Source: Natrialbaceae archaeon B1-Br10_E2g27 (GTDB lineage Archaea; Halobacteriota; Halobacteria; Halobacteriales; Natrialbaceae). From it: a stretch of 8,888 nucleotides of DNA. Positions within the stretch are counted from its first letter, which is position 1, and every line of letters begins with the position of its first letter. A program made the position numbers and the translations under genes. The notes below the pieces were generated by a model. That model ran no database searches. It worked only from the letters and a program-made list of their open reading frames with translations, and had not been told where the DNA came from. Shown here piece by piece: positions 5,731 through 8,888 of the stretch. The stretch covers positions 1 to 8,888 of the forward strand of contig LKMM01000086.1 in NCBI GenBank assembly GCA_001563885.1. The letters are read 5' to 3'.

Positions 5731-6476
5731 GCGATCACCCCTGCATGAACGCCCCCAACGCGGCCGATTTCGTTGGCCGCACCGACAATATCGCCGCTGA
5801 GCCCGCCGAGGTGTCGGTCGGCCCAGTACCACGGCAACGCGGCCGACCCAACGGCCGAAACAAGCGCGATGGCGGCGGCTAAATGGGGCCAGGCAAGCAT
5901 CGCGGCCGGAAGCGAAACGGCGATTGGTGCCAGTATAGATCGTTGACCGACCGGGTCAGTAAACTGCTTTGCCATCCCCTCGTAGGCTGCAGTGTCGAGT
6001 GTGACCATCGCGGCCATTGCGAGTTTCGCGCCGACCTCTGCAGCGACGACGATTGCGACGGCGACTGCGATGGGAACACCAGCCAGCCCGAGTCCGCCAA
6101 GTGCAAGCCCAACGACGACTACGACGACGGCAAGCAGTGCGCCGACGCCGGTCGTCGTATCTGTCAGCACCTCGCGTCGGCGCTCTCTATCGCCATGGAC
6201 GACGACCGCATCACCGAGATCCGCGACTCCATCGAGGTGGTGGATACCGGTTACGCCATAGACTGCAAGCAGGTACGCAACTGCGACCGTCGGTTCGGGG
6301 ACGGTCCCGCTTGCAAGTAGCGGGGCGGCTGTGATCGCCCCAGCAATGAAGCCGACAACCGGAAACACACCGGGCGTCTCCCGTAGTGCATCCCAGTCAC
6401 CCTCACGTGAGCGAACCGGCAGACGCGTTAAAAAGCTGAGTCCACCCCGAACCGCACCGAGCCAGCGACCGATCAT
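5715..6476 (-). CDS. cobS: Adenosylcobinamide-GDP ribazoletransferase CobS, 253 aa
   Basis: CobS is the integral membrane enzyme that joins adenosylcobinamide-GDP to alpha-ribazole (or its phosphate), making adenosylcobalamin (or its 5'-phosphate). Family signatures are LSFLTRLPV (13-21), the acidic catalytic block GIHHLDGVADLGDA (77-90) and GGLSGDIVGAANEI (224-237). Several hydrophobic segments are visible (about 36-56, 62-78, 112-134, 135-152, 182-220), consistent with a polytopic membrane protein of normal length. The ATG at 6476 is preceded by GAGGTGAT with 6 nt spacing and overlaps the end of cbiB by 4 nt (ATGA); the C-terminus overlaps cobY by 16 nt. Both membrane enzymes, CbiB and CobS, are adjacent, in keeping with a membrane-associated assembly of the late pathway. 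Confidence 0.95.
   Translation of the reverse strand: MIGRWLGAVRGGLSFLTRLPVRSREGDWDALRETPGVFPVVGFIAGAITAAPLLASGTVPEPTVAVAYLLAVYGVTGIHHLDGVADLGDAVVVHGDRERRREVLTDTTTGVGALLAVVVVVVGLALGGLGLAGVPIAVAVAIVVAAEVGAKLAMAAMVTLDTAAYEGMAKQFTDPVGQRSILAPIAVSLPAAMLAWPHLAAAIALVSAVGSAALPWYWADRHLGGLSGDIVGAANEIGRVGGVHAGVIAWTLL
5734..5741 (-). promoter_or_regulatory. Shine-Dalgarno of cobY
   Basis: GGGGTGAT on the reverse strand, ending 3 nt before the ATG at 5730, inside the cobS 3' end. The match is good but the spacing is short. Confidence 0.6.
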
Positions 6477-7450
6477 GGCCGGATCACCTCAACCGCTTCG
6501 TTCGCGCTCGTGATTTCGACGAGGGCCCCGCTTGCCGTCGCCAGTACGACGGCAAAGATCACCGAGACGACGGCAGCGAACCCGACGAGGGTGACGGCTC
6601 GAGTACCGTCCTCGATCGTCGGGAGGTCGGCATCAGGATTTAGATCGTACACTCCCACTTTCCAGAGCCGGATCGAGAGAACGCAGGCGAGCGTCGCCAT
6701 CGGCCAGCCTGAGTTCGGCGAGGCGGGCACTCGAGCCCACGTGCGAGCCTCCCACAGCGCCCGCAGATTACCGGCGGCGGCTGCGATCGCAAGCGCCGTC
6801 AGGCGGGCGGGAATCCACATGACGAAGTCGTCGAGACGCGCGCTTGCGGTGCCGATCGGTTTCTCGGGATAGCCAAGCATCGAATCGAGCGTGTTGACGC
6901 CTTTGACCCACACCGCAGCCGCTGTAGCGACGGGCAACGAAACCGGCGCGAACAGCGCGAACGCGACCAACGACGCAACGAGCCCGTCGGCTAGGTTTTC
7001 GGCGACACTCTCGATGGCCGCACTTCGTAGCTGCTCGGACGACAGCCCCGTCCGCTCCCGACCGACGAGGCCACGAATCTCCTCGCGGGCAATCTCGAGG
7101 TCGCCCTCAGTCGCCTCGAGTACCGTCTCGGTGAGCTCGAGCAGCGAGCGCAGACTGGTCGAGACGAAGAGGACGACGCCGGCGAGGACAGCACCGGCCA
7201 GCGGCTGGATCGTTCCGACGGCATATACCAGCCCACCGGCGACGATTGCGGGCAAAAGCGGCGTGAAACCGGCAATCGCGATGCCGACCACCTGTTGGCC
7301 ACGGTCGGTGCTCGCCCAGTCGCGATCCAGGAAGGCGACGAACCGACCGAACCACGCGACTGGGTGCCACTGGTTTCGTGGTTCACCGATCAACAGATCG
7401 AGGCTAAACGCGAGGCCGATCACCGCGAGGGTCGTGATGGTCTCGGTCAC
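6473..7450 (-). CDS. cbiB: Adenosylcobinamide-phosphate synthase CbiB, 325 aa
   Basis: CbiB is a membrane protein that condenses adenosylcobyric acid with (R)-1-amino-2-propanol phosphate in an ATP-dependent amide ligation, giving adenosylcobinamide phosphate. Signatures are LDLLIGEPRNQWHPV (17-31), ESVAENLADGLVA (147-159), VNTLDSMLGYPEKPIG (185-200), ARLDD (204-208) and SPNSGWPMA (244-252). Hydrophobic segments occur at about 5-21, 54-76, 82-97, 157-180, 211-226 and 287-305. The length is typical. The start is GTG at 7450 with GGGGTGAT five bases upstream. It follows the HAD gene by 25 bp, the only non-overlapping junction in the operon, and overlaps cobS by 4 nt. In salvage it re-uses the cobyric acid released by CbiZ. 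Confidence 0.95.
   Translation of the reverse strand: MTETITTLAVIGLAFSLDLLIGEPRNQWHPVAWFGRFVAFLDRDWASTDRGQQVVGIAIAGFTPLLPAIVAGGLVYAVGTIQPLAGAVLAGVVLFVSTSLRSLLELTETVLEATEGDLEIAREEIRGLVGRERTGLSSEQLRSAAIESVAENLADGLVASLVAFALFAPVSLPVATAAAVWVKGVNTLDSMLGYPEKPIGTASARLDDFVMWIPARLTALAIAAAAGNLRALWEARTWARVPASPNSGWPMATLACVLSIRLWKVGVYDLNPDADLPTIEDGTRAVTLVGFAAVVSVIFAVVLATASGALVEITSANEAVEVIRP
6483..6490 (-). promoter_or_regulatory. Shine-Dalgarno of cobS
   Basis: GAGGTGAT on the reverse strand, 6 nt before the ATG at 6476 and located in the cbiB 3' coding end. Confidence 0.7.
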
Positions 7451-7455
7451 GACGG

Positions 7456-7463
7456 ATCACCCC
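7456..7463 (-). promoter_or_regulatory. Shine-Dalgarno deciding the GTG start of cbiB
   Basis: GGGGTGAT on the reverse strand, 5 nt before GTG at 7450, in the short gap after the HAD gene. Confidence 0.7.
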
Positions 7464-7475
7464 TCGACATTCGAC

Positions 7476-8114
7476 TCACTCCTCTGGAACCCGCTGGATG
7501 GCCGCCAGTCGATCGGGCACCGCAGAAAGGGCGGTCTCCTCGAGTATGATGGGCGTGGCGCCAACGGCGTCGACTCCGCCATCGGTCAGGGGGTCGTCGC
7601 CGACGTGGACGAGTTCGCTCGGTGTAACGCCGAGACGATCAGCAGTGATCTCGAAGATCTGTGGGGCGGGCTTTCGCCAGCCACAGCCGACACTCGTTAC
7701 GATTGCATCGAACTCGCCCCTGCCGAACTCGGCCCGAACGAGCGTTCGTGAGACGAGTTCGGGGACACTACAGTTCGAACAGATCGCGACCGGACCGTAC
7801 CCGCTGGCGGCCTCGATCGCCTCGAGTGCGCCCGGTCTGGTCTCGACGTCGGGATCGAACGCCGCGACGACGGCACGCCTGGCAGCATTGCCGGAGACGT
7901 CGATATCGCGGCTTGCAAGCGCGTGGGCGACGTGTGCCGGTAAAGGTATCTCGGCTCCGTCCGGGGCGTCAATGTGTGATTCGGTGTAGGCCCTCGCCCA
8001 GTCGTCGGGAACCGGAACGTCTCGGGCCTCGAGTTCGGCGGCGACGGCTGTCGCCGGGTCGGCGGGCCGATCGGCAGTGACGAGCGTATCGAAGAGATCG
8101 AACGAGACTCCCAC
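7476..8114 (-). CDS. HAD-superfamily phosphatase heading the B12 operon, 212 aa
   Basis: All four HAD motifs are present: motif I FDLFDTLV (nucleophile Asp6, acid/base Asp9), motif II with Ser113 in ICSNCS, motif III Lys148 in WRKPAP, and motif IV VGDDPLTD (Asp173, Asp174, Asp178). An alpha-helical C1-type cap of about 70 residues lies between motifs I and II. The catalytic set is therefore intact, and it should be a Mg-dependent small-molecule phosphohydrolase. Its substrate is not stated by the sequence. It is the first gene of the operon, 25 bp before cbiB, and no other phosphatase for alpha-ribazole phosphate or adenosylcobalamin phosphate (CobC or CobZ type) is visible. That makes it a candidate for this step; alternatives are phosphoglycolate-type housekeeping or a loosely linked gene. 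The GTG at 8114 is chosen from the position of motif I and a TATA-like box 28 bp upstream. Confidence 0.88.
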   Translation of the reverse strand: MGVSFDLFDTLVTADRPADPATAVAAELEARDVPVPDDWARAYTESHIDAPDGAEIPLPAHVAHALASRDIDVSGNAARRAVVAAFDPDVETRPGALEAIEAASGYGPVAICSNCSVPELVSRTLVRAEFGRGEFDAIVTSVGCGWRKPAPQIFEITADRLGVTPSELVHVGDDPLTDGGVDAVGATPIILEETALSAVPDRLAAIQRVPEE

Positions 8115-8137
8115 AAGAGTGTAACGAGCACAAATTG

Positions 8138-8145
8138 ACTTTACT
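8138..8145 (-). promoter_or_regulatory. Putative TATA box of the B12 operon
   Basis: AGTAAAGT on the reverse strand, centred about 28 bp before the GTG at 8114, matching the leaderless spacing seen elsewhere in the window. It lies in the only gap (8115-8183) between eif2b and the HAD gene. No clear terminator of eif2b is seen there, so read-through from eif2b is also possible. Confidence 0.4.
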
Positions 8146-8183
8146 GTCGCGGTCTCCCCGAGAAGCGTTTCGCGGGTGAGCGT

Positions 8184-8795
8184 TCAGGCGAGTCGGGCAA
8201 AGGCGAGGTTGCCCGAGATATTCTTGATATAGATGTCGACGACGTCGCCTTTCTCGGCACCGGGGACGAAAATCGTATACTGGCCTTTCTCGGCGACACC
8301 GTCGCCTTTGCGGCCGGTGCCGGTGATCTCGACGGTGTAGGTGTTGCCCTCTTCGACGGCGTCGGCTTGCTGTTGGGTCTGGCTGGTCGTCGAGCGTTTC
8401 GTGACCGGACGGAACGCACCACACGCATCACAGCGCAACATCGGCGTGCGATCCTCTCGGACCAGACGGGTGTCGGGCAGTCCACATTCAGAACAGCGGA
8501 CGTACTCTTCGACGTAGGCGTCGATTGAGGCGTTGAGGTCCGTCGGCGAGAACGTTCCGTTGTACCGTGCGCGTCCGTCCTCGTACTTGCCGTTGGTGCC
8601 CAGTTCACGCTGGACGAACCGATGGAGGTGTTCGTCCTTACGTGAGAGTGTATCTGCAATCTCGCCGAGGTTCGTAAACCGGGTAAAAGCCCCGTCTTTT
8701 TGGGTCTCGGCATCGGGAATCTGCAGTCGTTGTTCGTCGCCGCCGATATCCGGCACCTCATCCATCGCTCGGTTGAGACTCGATTCGTAATCCAT
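8184..8795 (-). CDS. eif2b: Translation initiation factor aIF2 subunit beta with C-terminal TRAM domain, 203 aa
   Basis: This is the beta subunit of the heterotrimeric aIF2 that delivers initiator tRNA to the small ribosomal subunit. Residues 1-30 hold the N-terminal helix region, 31-100 the alpha-beta domain with FTNLGEIADTL (40-50) and KYEDGRARYNG (70-80), and 101-130 a zinc ribbon with Cys101, Cys104, Cys122 and Cys125. After a Gln/Thr linker (135-147), residues 148-203 form a TRAM domain (YTVEITGTGRKGDGVA...IFVPGAEKGD). TRAM is an RNA-binding module found alone or fused in archaea. Canonical aIF2-beta is about 135-140 residues, so the extension is the TRAM part. The ATG at 8795 is chosen from homology and a TATA box at -27; the longer frame to 8885 crosses that promoter. 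It is transcribed in the same direction as the B12 operon but is functionally unrelated. Confidence 0.94.
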   Translation of the reverse strand: MDYESSLNRAMDEVPDIGGDEQRLQIPDAETQKDGAFTRFTNLGEIADTLSRKDEHLHRFVQRELGTNGKYEDGRARYNGTFSPTDLNASIDAYVEEYVRCSECGLPDTRLVREDRTPMLRCDACGAFRPVTKRSTTSQTQQQADAVEEGNTYTVEITGTGRKGDGVAEKGQYTIFVPGAEKGDVVDIYIKNISGNLAFARLA

Positions 8796-8817
8796 ACTCG
8801 AGACCAAACGATGAGAA

Positions 8818-8826
8818 CGTAAATCC
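8818..8826 (-). promoter_or_regulatory. TATA box of eif2b
   Basis: GGATTTACG on the reverse strand, centred 27 bp before the ATG at 8795, predicting a leaderless message; no Shine-Dalgarno precedes the ATG. Confidence 0.55.
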
Positions 8827-8888
8827 GTTCTGCTCTCGCGTTTGCACTTTGGGATACCAACACACTGTCCGATCGTGGCTTGCAAAAC

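Noticed and set aside
6891..7751. Plus-strand open frame of 286 codons opposite cbiB and the HAD gene
   Set aside because: It is antisense to two well-supported genes, has low-complexity Ser/Thr/Arg composition, and shows no promoter or SD.
8115..8183. Possible B12 riboswitch ahead of the operon
   Set aside because: The gap is only 69 bp, lacks a B12-box-like element or room for the fold, and cobalamin riboswitches are essentially bacterial.
1..8888. Mobile elements, integrase attachment site at the tRNA, or CRISPR array
   Set aside because: No transposase, integrase, regular spacer-repeat pattern or second copy of the tRNA 3' end was found. The tRNA 3' flank lies outside the window, so an attachment site there cannot be assessed.

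Overview
The window is a compact, GC-rich stretch of a haloarchaeal chromosome. Evidence for this is the archaeal-only gene content (aIF2-beta, CobY, CbiZ, an archaeal-type CobT), very acidic proteins, archaeal TATA elements about 27-29 bp upstream of start codons (the pattern of leaderless mRNAs), an intron-less tRNA without encoded CCA, and a conspicuous excess of the hexamer CTCGAG. The exact genus cannot be read from the sequence; the CTCGAG excess would fit a Natrialbales-type genome, but that is inference.

Layout. Positions 2-76 (minus) hold tRNA-Val(CAC), preceded by a small haloarchaeal protein gene (117-377, minus). Diverging from it is a Tat-exported lipoprotein (594-1289, plus). 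After a 157-bp convergent gap comes the corrinoid adenosyltransferase pduO (1447-1980, minus). A 57-residue zinc-ribbon gene (2099-2272, plus) diverges from pduO and converges, with only 3 bp between stop codons, on the end of a seven-gene minus-strand operon (8114 down to 2276). The operon order is HAD phosphatase - cbiB - cobS - cobY - cobT - cobD - cbiZ. At the right edge, eif2b (8184-8795, minus) encodes translation initiation factor aIF2-beta fused to a C-terminal TRAM domain.

How the genes work together. The operon plus pduO covers the late part of coenzyme B12 synthesis and the archaeal route of cobinamide salvage. PduO adenosylates the corrinoid. CbiZ removes the aminopropanol side chain of scavenged cobinamide to give adenosylcobyric acid. 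CobD makes aminopropanol phosphate from threonine phosphate, and CbiB attaches it. CobY activates the product with GTP, CobT activates the lower-ligand base to an alpha-ribotide, and CobS joins the two halves at the membrane. The usual final phosphatase (CobC/CobZ) is not recognisable here; the HAD protein heading the operon is the obvious candidate for it. No corrin-ring genes are present.

Expression logic is visible. Monocistronic and first genes have TATA boxes placed for leaderless transcripts, while all six internal operon genes have Shine-Dalgarno sequences (GGAGGTGA-like). Five of their six junctions are overlaps of 4-16 nt, implying translational coupling.
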